The translations under genes were made by a program, and so were the position numbers. The notes below the pieces were generated by a model. That model was not told the DNA's origin. It worked only from the letters and a program-made list of their open reading frames with translations, and did not search any database. A stretch of DNA of 19,176 nucleotides from an uncultured Faecalibacterium sp. (GTDB taxonomy: Bacteria; Bacillota; Clostridia; Oscillospirales; Ruminococcaceae). The stretch lies in assembly GCA_934553285.1 (NCBI GenBank), contig CAKTFD010000036.1, positions 1 to 19,176 on the forward strand, in the 5' to 3' direction. Below, one piece after another: positions 1 to 6,544 of the stretch (positions within the stretch are counted from its first letter, which is position 1; every line of letters begins with the position of its first letter).

Positions 1-49
1 CCAGTCGGCGCTATCGCTTTAACGCTTTTTTCGCTTCTCCATTTATAGC

Positions 50-222
50 CCCTCAGTCGCTGCGCGACAGCTCCCCCCAGGGGAGCAGGTGCGCTGCAAA
101 TGCCGTTTGCCGCCACGGCCTCTCCTGTGAAAAGGCAATTCTGGAAAATCCGCAGATTTTCCAGAATTGCGAATTTAAAATAATGATTCCGTTGATGATG
201 CGCAGAGCGAAGCGGAGCGCAT
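50..222. repeat. Intergenic repeat-like element with strong hairpins
   Basis: Nothing in 1-340 looks like a real gene. From about 50 there is a GC-rich stretch with a short inverted repeat (GCTCCCC/GGGGAGC, 69-86). A perfect 16-bp inverted repeat with a 4-base loop follows (arms 135-150 and 155-170, GCAATTCTGG at the outer end), then a smaller ATGCGC/GCGCAT hairpin (198-222). The opening CCCTCAGTCGCTGCGCGACAG resembles a dispersed intergenic repeat I associate with Faecalibacterium-like genomes, but copy number cannot be judged from one window. It lacks a T-tract, so it is not a simple terminator. Bases 223-342 are AT-rich and lead into the promoter of the metal regulator. Confidence 0.45.
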
Positions 223-342
223 TCCAAATCGTTTTTGGGGCAAAATCTGCACCCTGTTTGCAAATTGAAACTGCATCTTTTTTGCGTTTTGCAGTGATTT
301 TCAGCAATTTTGGGGGGATGTAAAAAACTTTGCGGATTTTGC

Positions 343-371
343 TTGACAAGGGGGGCGCTGCGTGCTATCAT
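343..371 (+). promoter_or_regulatory. Sigma-A promoter of the zinc/cadmium locus
   Basis: A perfect -35 TTGACA (343-348), a 17-bp spacer and -10 TATCAT (366-371). Transcription should start near 378, which excludes the upstream in-frame ATGs at 330 and 378 as sensible starts for the regulator. Confidence 0.8.
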
Positions 372-378
372 GAACACA

Positions 379-392
379 TGAACAAATGCTCA
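379..392. promoter_or_regulatory. Candidate SmtB/CzrA-type operator
   Basis: TGAA-CAAATG-CTCA matches the TGAA-N6-TTCA arrangement known for zinc-sensing ArsR-family repressors with one mismatch. It lies directly at the predicted transcription start of the regulator, where apo-repressor binding would block initiation. A second TGAACA half-site lies at 371-376. Confidence 0.6.
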
Positions 393-419
393 TATATCGA
401 AACGAAGGGAGATGGCAGG

Positions 420-755
420 ATGACCGGGCTTGAACAGACCGCCCCGGAAGTGGCAAAACAGCCGGTGGAGATGCCGGATGACGAAGTGCTGTATGAACTG
501 GCCGACCTGTTCCGGGTATTTGGTGATTCCACCCGCATCAAGATCCTGTATGCGCTGCACGATAGCGAGCTGTGCGTGCAGGATATCGCCGATGCCGTGC
601 AGCTGAGCCAGTCTGCCGTCAGCCATCAGCTGCGGGTGCTCAAGGACTGCAAGCTGGTGCGCTTCCGGCGGGAGGGCAAGACCGTTTACTACGCACTGGA
701 CGACGACCATGTGCGCAGCATCCTCTCCATGGGGATGGACCATATCGAAGAATAA
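420..755 (+). CDS. ArsR/SmtB-family metal-sensing repressor (Zn/Cd type)
   Basis: A 111-aa winged-helix repressor of the ArsR/SmtB family, expected to bind DNA as a dimer and release it when zinc or a similar ion binds. The recognition region (about residues 50-75, QDIADAVQLSQSAVSHQL) is typical. The last helix carries Asp95-x-His97 followed by ten residues and His108-x-x-Glu111, the alpha-5 zinc site of SmtB and CzrA. A single Cys sits in ELCVQD, without the CxC of arsenic sensors. I chose ATG 420 because the promoter puts the transcript start near 378 and homologues begin close to this point; GGCAGG/GGGAG upstream is a modest ribosome site. A TGAA-N6-CTCA operator overlaps the start site, so autorepression is likely. 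It is followed within 45 bp by the HMA protein gene and then by the efflux ATPase, presumably its targets. Confidence 0.88.
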   Translation: MTGLEQTAPEVAKQPVEMPDDEVLYELADLFRVFGDSTRIKILYALHDSELCVQDIADAVQLSQSAVSHQLRVLKDCKLVRFRREGKTVYYALDDDHVRSILSMGMDHIEE

Positions 756-797
756 GCCGGGCACACCGCCCGTATGCAAAGAAAGGCTGGTACGATT

Positions 798-1019
798 ATG
801 AAAAAGACCTACAAGATCGAAGTGGACTGCGCCAACTGCGCCCAGAAGATGGAGGACGCTGCCAATACCGTTGCCGGTGTGGAAAAGGCGACCGTCAGCT
901 TTATGACCCAGAAGATGAAGGTGGAGTTTGCCGAGGGCGCCGACCCCCACGCCACCATGGAGAACGTGCTGTCCGCCTGCAAAAAGGTGGAGGACGACTG
1001 CGAGATCTTTGATATCTGA
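798..1019 (+). CDS. Small heavy-metal-associated (HMA) domain protein
   Basis: A 73-aa stand-alone HMA domain of the ferredoxin-like fold. It carries the metal-binding Cys11-Ala-Asn-Cys14 on the first loop and the AGVEKATVSF strand expected after it. Such proteins bind Cu(I) or Zn(II)/Cd(II) and pass the ion to a P1B ATPase. Here the ATPase downstream has no N-terminal HMA domain of its own, so this protein probably supplies that function in trans. ATG 798 follows a GAAAGG site; the upstream ATG 774 would add eight residues not seen in the family. It is probably co-transcribed with the regulator (42 bp gap) and is followed at once by a terminator-like hairpin. Metal identity is inferred from the sensor and ATPase, not from this sequence. 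Confidence 0.85.
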   Translation: MKKTYKIEVDCANCAQKMEDAANTVAGVEKATVSFMTQKMKVEFAEGADPHATMENVLSACKKVEDDCEIFDI

Positions 1020-1023
1020 TGGA

Positions 1024-1063
1024 AAAAAGCTCTCCCGGCCGGCGCTGACTGGGAGAGTTTTTC
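1024..1063 (+). terminator. Intrinsic terminator after the HMA gene
   Basis: CTCTCCC (1030-1036) pairs with GGGAGAG (1051-1057), extended by A-rich/T-rich flanks and ending in TTTTTC. It lies between the HMA gene and the ATPase, so the ATPase depends on read-through or on an undetected promoter in the leader. Confidence 0.75.
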
Positions 1064-1262
1064 TGTGGAAAGATCTGCCGGTTTTCAACAATTTCCACCG
1101 GGTTTTCAACAGATTTCGGGGGAAAAACAGAAAAGAAACGTGGAAAAGCGCTTTTTTTCTGGAAAATTGTGTGGAAAACCCGGGTAAAACTGTGGAATAA
1201 CCATTTTTTACGGGAAAAACCGTGGAAAATTGTCCCGTATGCCGCCCGGCACCCGGGAAAAT
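1064..1262 (+). promoter_or_regulatory. Structured, repeat-rich leader upstream of the efflux ATPase
   Basis: This gap contains many copies of GTGGAAAA/TGTGGAAA or its complement (TTTTCAAC, TTTCCAC). Three hairpins can form from overlapping segments: ACCGGGTTTTCAAC with GTGGAAAACCCGGG, CCCGGGTAAAA with TTTTACGGG, and TACGGGA with TCCCGTA (the last spans about 1209-1240). They share bases, so they are mutually exclusive. I see no clear -35/-10 pair. This could be a regulatory leader or an intergenic repeat; no known riboswitch class is recognised. Confidence 0.4.
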
Positions 1263-1275
1263 GAGGAGTTTGGTT

Positions 1276-3159
1276 ATGAACAAAAAACAGAAAAAGACCC
1301 TTGAGCGGATCCTGATCGCCGTGGCGCTGGTGATCCTGCTCAAGCTGCTGCCCTCCTTCCCCACGCCGGTGGAGCTGGCGCTGTACTGCATCCCCTACCT
1401 TGTGGTGGGCTGGGATGTGCTGCGCAAGGCGCTGAAAGGCATTAAAAACCGCCAGCCCTTTGACGAGTGCTTTTTGATGGCGGTGGCTACTGTGGGCGCA
1501 TTTGCACTGGGCGATTATGTGGAGGGCTGCGCCGTTATCATCTTTTACCAGATCGGAGAGCTGTTCCAGAGCGTGGCCGTGGGCAAAAGCCGCCAGAGCA
1601 TTGCCAGCCTGATGGATATCCGCCCGGACTACGCCAACATTGAGGGCGAGGACGGCAAGCTGGAACAGGTGGACCCGGATGATGTGGAGATCGGCACCGT
1701 TATCGTGGTGCAGCCCGGCGAGCGGGTGCCCATCGATGGCGTTGTTGTGGAAGGTGCTTCGGCCCTGAACACTGCCGCCCTGACCGGCGAGAGCCTGCCC
1801 CGGGATGTGAACGCCGGGGACGAGGTCATCAGCGGCTGCGTGAACATGACCGGCCTGCTGAAGGTGCGCACCACCAAGGAATTTGGCGAATCCACCGTAT
1901 CCAAGATCCTGGATCTGGTGGAAAACTCCAGCATGAAAAAAGCCCGGGCGGAAAACTTTATCACCCGGTTCGCCCGGGTGTATACCCCGGCTGTCTGCTA
2001 CGGCGCACTGGCGCTGGCCTTCCTGCCGCCGGTGGTACTGCTGCTCATGGGGCAGCCCGCCCGCTTTGGCGAGTGGGTCTACCGTGCGCTCACCTTCCTG
2101 GTCATCAGCTGCCCGTGTGCGCTGGTCATCTCCATCCCGCTGAGCTTTTTTGGCGGCATCGGCGGTGCATCGGCCTGCGGTATCCTTATCAAAGGCTCCA
2201 CCTATCTGGAAGAGCTTGCCCGCACCGGTGTGGTGGTGTTTGATAAGACCGGCACCCTGACCCAGGGCACCTTCCAGGTGACCGGCATCTGTCCGGCGGA
2301 AGGGGTAAGCAAAGAGCAGCTGGTGGAAGCCGCTGCGCTGGCCGAAAGCTGGTCCAAGCACCCCATCTCCCTGAGCATCAAGGCCGCTTACGGCAAGCCT
2401 GTCGATGCGGCCCGCGTTACCGAGGTCCAGGAGCTGGGCGGCCACGGTGTGACCGCAAAGGTGGACGGCAGGGCCGTTGCAGCCGGCAATGCCCGTCTGA
2501 TGGAAAAGCTGGGGCTGACCGTGCCCGCCGTGCGGGAGACCGGCACCATCGTGCATGTTGCCGTAGAGGGGCGCTACGCAGGCTATCTGCTCATTGCGGA
2601 TGTGGTAAAACCCCACAGTGCCGCCGCCATCCGTGCATTGAAGGCGGCGGGCGTGCGCAAGACGGTCATGCTGACCGGTGATGCCGAGCCGGTGGCAAAG
2701 GCTGTGGCCGGGCAGCTGGGGCTGGATGATTACCATGCAGGGCTTCTGCCCGGCGATAAGGTGGAGCAGATCGAAAAGCTGCTTGCCGAAAAGCAGCCCC
2801 GGGAGAACCTGGCTTTTGTGGGCGATGGCATCAACGATGCGCCGGTGCTGTCCCGCGCAGATGTGGGCATCGCCATGGGTGCGCTGGGGTCGGACGCTGC
2901 CATTGAGGCTGCGGATGTCGTGCTGATGGACGACGACCCGGCCAAGATCGCGCTGGCCATGCGCATTGCCCGCCGTACCCTGCGCATCGTGCACCAGAAC
3001 ATCGTGTTTGCGCTGGGCATCAAGGCGCTGTGCCTGGTGCTGGGTGCACTGGGCCTTGCCGGTATGTGGACGGCCATCTTTGCCGATGTGGGCGTGATGG
3101 TGATCGCAGTGCTCAACGCCACCCGCGCACTGTATACCAAAGACCTGACCCGGCAGTAA
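1276..3159 (+). CDS. cadA: P1B-type Zn2+/Cd2+ efflux ATPase
   Basis: A 627-aa membrane ATPase that exports divalent soft metals using ATP. Visible motifs in order: TGES (170-173, actuator domain), Cys279-Pro-Cys281 in the metal-conducting helix (SCPCALVIS), Asp323-KTGTLT (phosphorylation site), His362-Pro363 (P1B nucleotide-domain marker) and GDGIND (516-521). Lys583 in the seventh helix and Asp604 (FADVG) in the eighth are the pair that marks P1B-2 (Zn/Cd/Pb) pumps rather than copper pumps. There is no N-terminal HMA domain; the chain starts at the first membrane helices, and a separate HMA protein is encoded upstream. ATG 1276 is favoured by GAGGAG seven bases ahead; ATG 1222 and 1261 are in frame but lack this. 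The SmtB-like regulator upstream and a strong terminator downstream close the locus. Confidence 0.93.
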   Translation: MNKKQKKTLERILIAVALVILLKLLPSFPTPVELALYCIPYLVVGWDVLRKALKGIKNRQPFDECFLMAVATVGAFALGDYVEGCAVIIFYQIGELFQSVAVGKSRQSIASLMDIRPDYANIEGEDGKLEQVDPDDVEIGTVIVVQPGERVPIDGVVVEGASALNTAALTGESLPRDVNAGDEVISGCVNMTGLLKVRTTKEFGESTVSKILDLVENSSMKKARAENFITRFARVYTPAVCYGALALAFLPPVVLLLMGQPARFGEWVYRALTFLVISCPCALVISIPLSFFGGIGGASACGILIKGSTYLEELARTGVVVFDKTGTLTQGTFQVTGICPAEGVSKEQLVEAAALAESWSKHPISLSIKAAYGKPVDAARVTEVQELGGHGVTAKVDGRAVAAGNARLMEKLGLTVPAVRETGTIVHVAVEGRYAGYLLIADVVKPHSAAAIRALKAAGVRKTVMLTGDAEPVAKAVAGQLGLDDYHAGLLPGDKVEQIEKLLAEKQPRENLAFVGDGINDAPVLSRADVGIAMGALGSDAAIEAADVVLMDDDPAKIALAMRIARRTLRIVHQNIVFALGIKALCLVLGALGLAGMWTAIFADVGVMVIAVLNATRALYTKDLTRQ

Positions 3160-3194
3160 ACCGGCGGAATACAGCAGGGTGTGACCTGCAAAAT

Positions 3195-3256
3195 AAAAAA
3201 GCATCCGCAGCCGCGCTTTGTGCAGTACAGAGCGGCGGCGCTGCGGATGCTTTTTT
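3195..3256 (+). terminator. Strong intrinsic terminator after the ATPase
   Basis: AAAAAAGCATCCGCAG (3195-3210) pairs perfectly with CTGCGGATGCTTTTTT (3241-3256). The T-run on one side and A-run on the other could make it work in both directions. Confidence 0.92.
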
Positions 3257-3296
3257 GTTTTTGCGGGCGGGAACGCAGCGGCAGGCGGCGGCCATC

Positions 3297-3324
3297 TTGC
3301 AAATGCGCCGGGATATGCTATAAT
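3297..3324 (+). promoter_or_regulatory. Promoter of azlCD
   Basis: TTGCAA (3297-3302), a 16-bp spacer and a perfect TATAAT (3319-3324) preceded by TGC, i.e. an extended -10. The roughly 70-nt leader contains GGGTAT/ATACCC arms (about 3353-3383) that could form a hairpin just ahead of the ribosome site. Confidence 0.75.
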
Positions 3325-3402
3325 ACAGGTGTCTATTTCATACAAGATATATGGGTATATCGGGTACAGACCGCCCCATACCCTCCAGTAAGGAGAACTT
3401 CC

Positions 3403-4164
3403 ATGCAGCAATTATCCCGAACCCTCTCGCCTGCCCTGCCGCACCCCTGCCTGGCGGCACTGCGGGCAGCGTTTCCGCAGACTGTCCCGGTGCTGGCAGG
3501 CTATTTTGTGCTGGGGCTGGGCTATGGCATCTATGTGCAGTCCCTGGGGCTGCCGGTGTGGATGCCCATGCTCATGGGCGCCGTGGTATACGGCGGCTCG
3601 CTGGAGTTTGTGCTGGCCAGCCTGCTGCTGGGCGCATTCTCGCCGCTTTCGGCCTTTTTGATGGCGCTGATGATCCAGGCGCGGCATCTGTTCTACGGCC
3701 TTGCCATGCTGGAGCGCTACAAGGGCTATGGCTGGCGCAGTTTTTACATGATCTTTGCCATGAGCGATGAGACCTTTTCCATCACCTGTTCCGCGGTGCC
3801 GCCGGAAGGGGTGGACAAAGGCTGGTTCATGTTTTTTATCACCCTGCTGGACCAGCTCTACTGGGTGGGCAGCGCCGGGCTGGGGGCAGTGGTGGGCACC
3901 GTACTGCCGTTCAGCACCGAGGGGGTGGATTTTGTCATGACCGCAATGTTCACGGTCATCTTCCTGAACCAGTGGGAAAAAGATAAGCAGCACGGCAGTG
4001 CCCTGATTGGCGTTGCCGTGCCGCTGGTGTGCCTGATGGTTTTTGGTGCCGACAGCTTTTTGCTGCCGTCCATGGGCGGCATTCTGGTGCTGTTGCTGGC
4101 GCTGCGCCGCCCGATGGAAAAAGCAGCGGGCGCTGCCGCTGCAGACGGGGAGGTGGAGAGATGA
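3403..4164 (+). CDS. azlC: AzlC-family branched-chain amino-acid exporter, large subunit
   Basis: A 253-aa polytopic inner-membrane protein of the AzlC family, which with AzlD exports branched-chain amino acids and analogues such as 4-azaleucine. It shows the family's GYFVLGLGYG stretch near residues 32-42, the GAVVYGGSLEFV segment and the MIQARHLFYGLAML motif (roughly residues 90-103), plus further hydrophobic helices to about residue 235. The C-terminus is short, polar and Ala-rich. ATG 3403 is set by AAGGAG seven bases upstream. Its last four bases overlap the start of azlD (ATGA), the usual arrangement for this two-subunit transporter and a sign of translational coupling. An extended -10 promoter lies directly upstream. 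Confidence 0.92.
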   Translation: MQQLSRTLSPALPHPCLAALRAAFPQTVPVLAGYFVLGLGYGIYVQSLGLPVWMPMLMGAVVYGGSLEFVLASLLLGAFSPLSAFLMALMIQARHLFYGLAMLERYKGYGWRSFYMIFAMSDETFSITCSAVPPEGVDKGWFMFFITLLDQLYWVGSAGLGAVVGTVLPFSTEGVDFVMTAMFTVIFLNQWEKDKQHGSALIGVAVPLVCLMVFGADSFLLPSMGGILVLLLALRRPMEKAAGAAAADGEVER

Positions 4165-4490
4165 CGGCAGTTCAGATGGGGCTTACCATTGCGGTGTGCA
4201 CGGCGGCCACCATGCTCACCCGCTTTCTGCCCTTTTTGATATTTTCCAGCCGGGAACAGCAGCCGCCGGAGGTGGTGCGGTATCTGGGGCGGGTGCTGCC
4301 CGCCGCCATTTTTGGGATGCTGATCGTTTACTGCCTGAAAAGCGTTACCCCGTTCTCCGGCAGCCACGGCATCCCAGAAGCCATTGCACTGCTGGCCACC
4401 GCTGCGCTGCACCGGTGGAAGCACCAGACCCTGCTCAGCGTGGCCGGGGGCACCCTTTGCTACGTACTGCTGGTGCAGCTGGTGTTCTGA
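4161..4490 (+). CDS. azlD: AzlD-family small subunit of branched-chain amino-acid exporter
   Basis: A 109-aa membrane protein with about four hydrophobic segments, matching AzlD in length, in the early TRFLPFLIF motif (around residue 20) and in the VRYLGRVLPAAIFGMLIVYCL region. It is the partner of the overlapping azlC gene and has no independent promoter. GGTGGAGAG within the azlC end serves as ribosome site. The stop codon lies only 10 bp from the stop of the convergent asparaginase gene, with no terminator between them, so the two transcripts may overlap at their 3' ends. Confidence 0.9.
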   Translation: MTAVQMGLTIAVCTAATMLTRFLPFLIFSSREQQPPEVVRYLGRVLPAAIFGMLIVYCLKSVTPFSGSHGIPEAIALLATAALHRWKHQTLLSVAGGTLCYVLLVQLVF

Positions 4491-4500
4491 GCGTGGATGC

Positions 4501-5508
4501 TCAGTGATAGAAGGTATCAAAATTGATCTGGCGGTAAAAGCGCTGCTGCAGCTGGTCAAAGCTGTCGCAGTTCTGCGCCAGCAGCCACATGCTTTTGGTC
4601 ACCACGGCTTCAATGGTCATATCGTGGGCTTCCAGAAAGCGGAAGCGGTTGCGCACCCGCTTGCCCACCTCATACAGGCCCACATCGCTGCCCTCGTAGG
4701 TGACCTGGGTGGTCATGATAAGCACCTTATGGGTGCTCTCGTAGTCGCCAAGGCCGGCGGCAAAGGCATCCATCAGCTGCTGCGGGATGCCGCCCACGCC
4801 AAAGCTCTCCACGATGACGCAGTCGTACAGGCGGAAGATCTCCGGGATCAGCTCCGGCGACATGCCGGGGGTCAGCTTGAGCAGGAATACCCGGGGGTCC
4901 AGCACCCGGCTGAACTCCACCGGGCCGGTGGGCCAGGGCGAGGGGATGTACCGCACCAGCCGATCCCCCTGCACGAGCGCCAGCTCCGGAAAGTTGACCG
5001 AGGCAAAAGCATCGTAGCTGATGGTCTTGTTCTTTTTGGCGCGGGTGCCCGCGATGACATGCCCGCCAAATACCACCATCACGCCCCGGCTGCCCGGGTC
5101 GATGGCGCAGATCACGCTGTCCCGCAGGTTCTTTTTGGCATCGGTGATCTCGTTGGAGATGGGCTGCTGGGCGCCGGTGAGGATGATGGGCTTATCGGCG
5201 TTCTGGATCAGGTAGGAGAGCGCTGCGGCAGAGTAGGCCAGGGTGTCGGTGCCGTGGCAGATGATAAAGCCATCGTACAGGGCGTAGTTTTCCTGGATGG
5301 CGCGCGCCATCATAAGCCAGTGCGCCTGCCCCAGGTCGGTGCTGTCGATGCTGCACAGCGCCAGCGTTTCCGGGATGCACAGCTCGTTCAGCTCCGGCAG
5401 GTGCGCGAGCAGCTCCTCGCTGGTAAGCACGGGCCGCAGGCCCTGCTGGGTGCAGACGCTGGCAATGGTGCCGCCGGTCGTGATAAAAAGCAGACGCTGT
5501 TTGGACAT
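4501..5508 (-). CDS. ansA: Type I L-asparaginase, cytoplasmic
   Basis: A 335-aa asparaginase that hydrolyses L-asparagine to aspartate and ammonia. The N-terminal ITTGGTIAS contains the nucleophile Thr11. HGTDT (85-89) supplies Thr87 and Asp88 of the second catalytic triad, with a Lys in TRAKKNKT (about 158-159) as its base. KPIILTGAQ (106-114) and SYDAFASVNFP are also typical. There is no signal peptide and the length fits the dimeric/tetrameric cytosolic type I enzymes rather than periplasmic type II. The start ATG (5508) is preceded by a weak AGGGGG site, and an extended -10 promoter lies about 40 bp upstream. It is divergent from the flavoprotein/Crp pair and convergent with azlCD. Confidence 0.93.
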   Translation of the reverse strand: MSKQRLLFITTGGTIASVCTQQGLRPVLTSEELLAHLPELNELCIPETLALCSIDSTDLGQAHWLMMARAIQENYALYDGFIICHGTDTLAYSAAALSYLIQNADKPIILTGAQQPISNEITDAKKNLRDSVICAIDPGSRGVMVVFGGHVIAGTRAKKNKTISYDAFASVNFPELALVQGDRLVRYIPSPWPTGPVEFSRVLDPRVFLLKLTPGMSPELIPEIFRLYDCVIVESFGVGGIPQQLMDAFAAGLGDYESTHKVLIMTTQVTYEGSDVGLYEVGKRVRNRFRFLEAHDMTIEAVVTKSMWLLAQNCDSFDQLQQRFYRQINFDTFYH

Positions 5509-5549
5509 AGGATAAAGCCCCCTGTGGCAGTAGATTTTGATATGCCCTC

Positions 5550-5578
5550 AGTATAACATACTCCCCCGGGCTTGAACA
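5550..5578 (-). promoter_or_regulatory. Promoter of the asparaginase gene
   Basis: On the minus strand TATACT (5555-5550) is preceded by TGT, giving an extended -10. A poor -35 (TGTTCA, 5578-5573) lies 17 bp upstream. It faces away from the flavoprotein promoter. Confidence 0.55.
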
Positions 5579-5605
5579 GTGGGGCTGCTGCCGAAAAAAA
5601 CATTT

Positions 5606-5647
5606 TGCGACCCGGTCACAGAAATTTGCCGGGGATCTGTGTATAAT
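5606..5647 (+). promoter_or_regulatory. Promoter of the flavoprotein-crp pair with Crp/Fnr-like site near -41
   Basis: A perfect TATAAT (5642-5647) has no recognisable -35. In its place is a 15-bp palindrome, TGCGA-CCCGG-TCACA (5606-5620), symmetrical except for one pair. It resembles TGTGA-N6-TCACA of Crp/Fnr proteins but with a 5-base centre. With a start near 5654 its centre falls at about -41, the position of class II activator sites. The second gene of the operon encodes a Crp/Fnr-family protein, so positive autoregulation is a reasonable inference. Confidence 0.55.
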
Positions 5648-5681
5648 AAGGGCAAAAGGATCAGGCAAAGGAGCAAGTACC

Positions 5682-6539
5682 ATGTCCAATATCGTGATCG
5701 TAGGTTCCGGCCCGGCGGGGGTGTCCGCCGCCCTGTATGCGGTGCGCGCCGGTGTGCAGACCACCGTGCTGACCAAAGGCCCCGGTGCGCTGGACCGCGC
5801 CGAAAAGATCGAAAACTATTACGGCTTTGCCCAGCCGGTCTCCGGGGCCCAGCTGGAGCGCAGCGGCATCGAGAACGCCCGGCGGCTGGGGGTGCAGTTC
5901 GTGCAGACCGAAGCGGTGGGGCTTACCTGGACCGACCGCCCTACGGTGGAAACGCTGGCCGGGGACTACCCGGCGGATGCCGTTATCCTGGCAACAGGCG
6001 CATCCCGTGCGGTGCCGCGCATCCCGGGGCTGGCCGGGCTGGAAGGCCGCGGCGTAAGCTGGTGCGCTGCCTGTGATGCATTTTTCTACCGTGGCAGGGA
6101 TGTGGCGGTGCTGGGCAGCGGCGAGTATGCCCTGCACGAGGTGCAGGCGCTGCTGCCGGTGGCCAAAAGCGTTACCCTGCTGACGGATGGCGCAGCCCTG
6201 ACGGCGCAGTTCCCGCCGGAAGTGAACATCTGCACCCGGAAGGTAGAGGCCCTTCTGGGCGAGCAGGCTGTTACCGGCGTGCAGCTGGCCGGCGGCGCGG
6301 TGCAGCCGGCGGCGGGCGTGTTCGTGGCGCTGGGGGTGGCAGGCAGCACTGCCCTGGCCAGAAAGCTGGGCGCTGCCGTAGCGGGCAGCCGCATCGTGGT
6401 GGACGAGAAGATGCAGACCACTGTGCCCGGCCTGTACGCCGCCGGAGATTGTACCGGCGGGCTGCTGCAGGTGGCAAAAGCAGTATATGAAGGGGCAGTG
6501 GCGGGTACCGAAGCCGCCAAAGCCCTGCGGAAGGGGTGA
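5682..6539 (+). CDS. Thioredoxin reductase-like FAD-dependent oxidoreductase
   Basis: A 285-aa two-domain flavoprotein of the thioredoxin-reductase family. Near the N-terminus VGSGPAGVSAALYA binds FAD; ILATGAS (about 105-111) and GLYAAGDC near the C-terminus are the other flavin-domain signatures. The redox-active pair is Cys128-Ala-Ala-Cys131-Asp, close to CATCD of TrxB. The second dinucleotide motif is GSGEYA (145-150), but the HRRxxxR stretch that recognises the 2'-phosphate of NADPH in classical TrxB is not evident after VTLLTDG, so the electron donor may differ (NADH or another). It is slightly shorter than usual TrxB. AAGGAG eight bases upstream fixes ATG 5682. Its stop overlaps or abuts the start of a Crp-family regulator, indicating one operon. 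The protein substrate is not shown by the sequence. Confidence 0.85.
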   Translation: MSNIVIVGSGPAGVSAALYAVRAGVQTTVLTKGPGALDRAEKIENYYGFAQPVSGAQLERSGIENARRLGVQFVQTEAVGLTWTDRPTVETLAGDYPADAVILATGASRAVPRIPGLAGLEGRGVSWCAACDAFFYRGRDVAVLGSGEYALHEVQALLPVAKSVTLLTDGAALTAQFPPEVNICTRKVEALLGEQAVTGVQLAGGAVQPAAGVFVALGVAGSTALARKLGAAVAGSRIVVDEKMQTTVPGLYAAGDCTGGLLQVAKAVYEGAVAGTEAAKALRKG

Positions 6540-6544
6540 GCTGC

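Noticed and set aside
1064..1262. Replication origin (DnaA-box cluster)
   Set aside because: The TGTGGAAA-like elements deviate from TGTGGATAA, there is no dnaA/dnaN gene or AT-rich unwinding region, and the setting is a metal-resistance locus.
901..3411. Long open frame of over 800 codons on the minus strand
   Set aside because: It lies antisense to the Zn/Cd ATPase, is rich in His/Gln/Gly/Pro as expected for a GC-rich shadow frame, and matches no protein pattern.
4384..5556. 390-codon plus-strand frame
   Set aside because: It is antisense to the clearly recognisable asparaginase gene and has shadow-frame composition.
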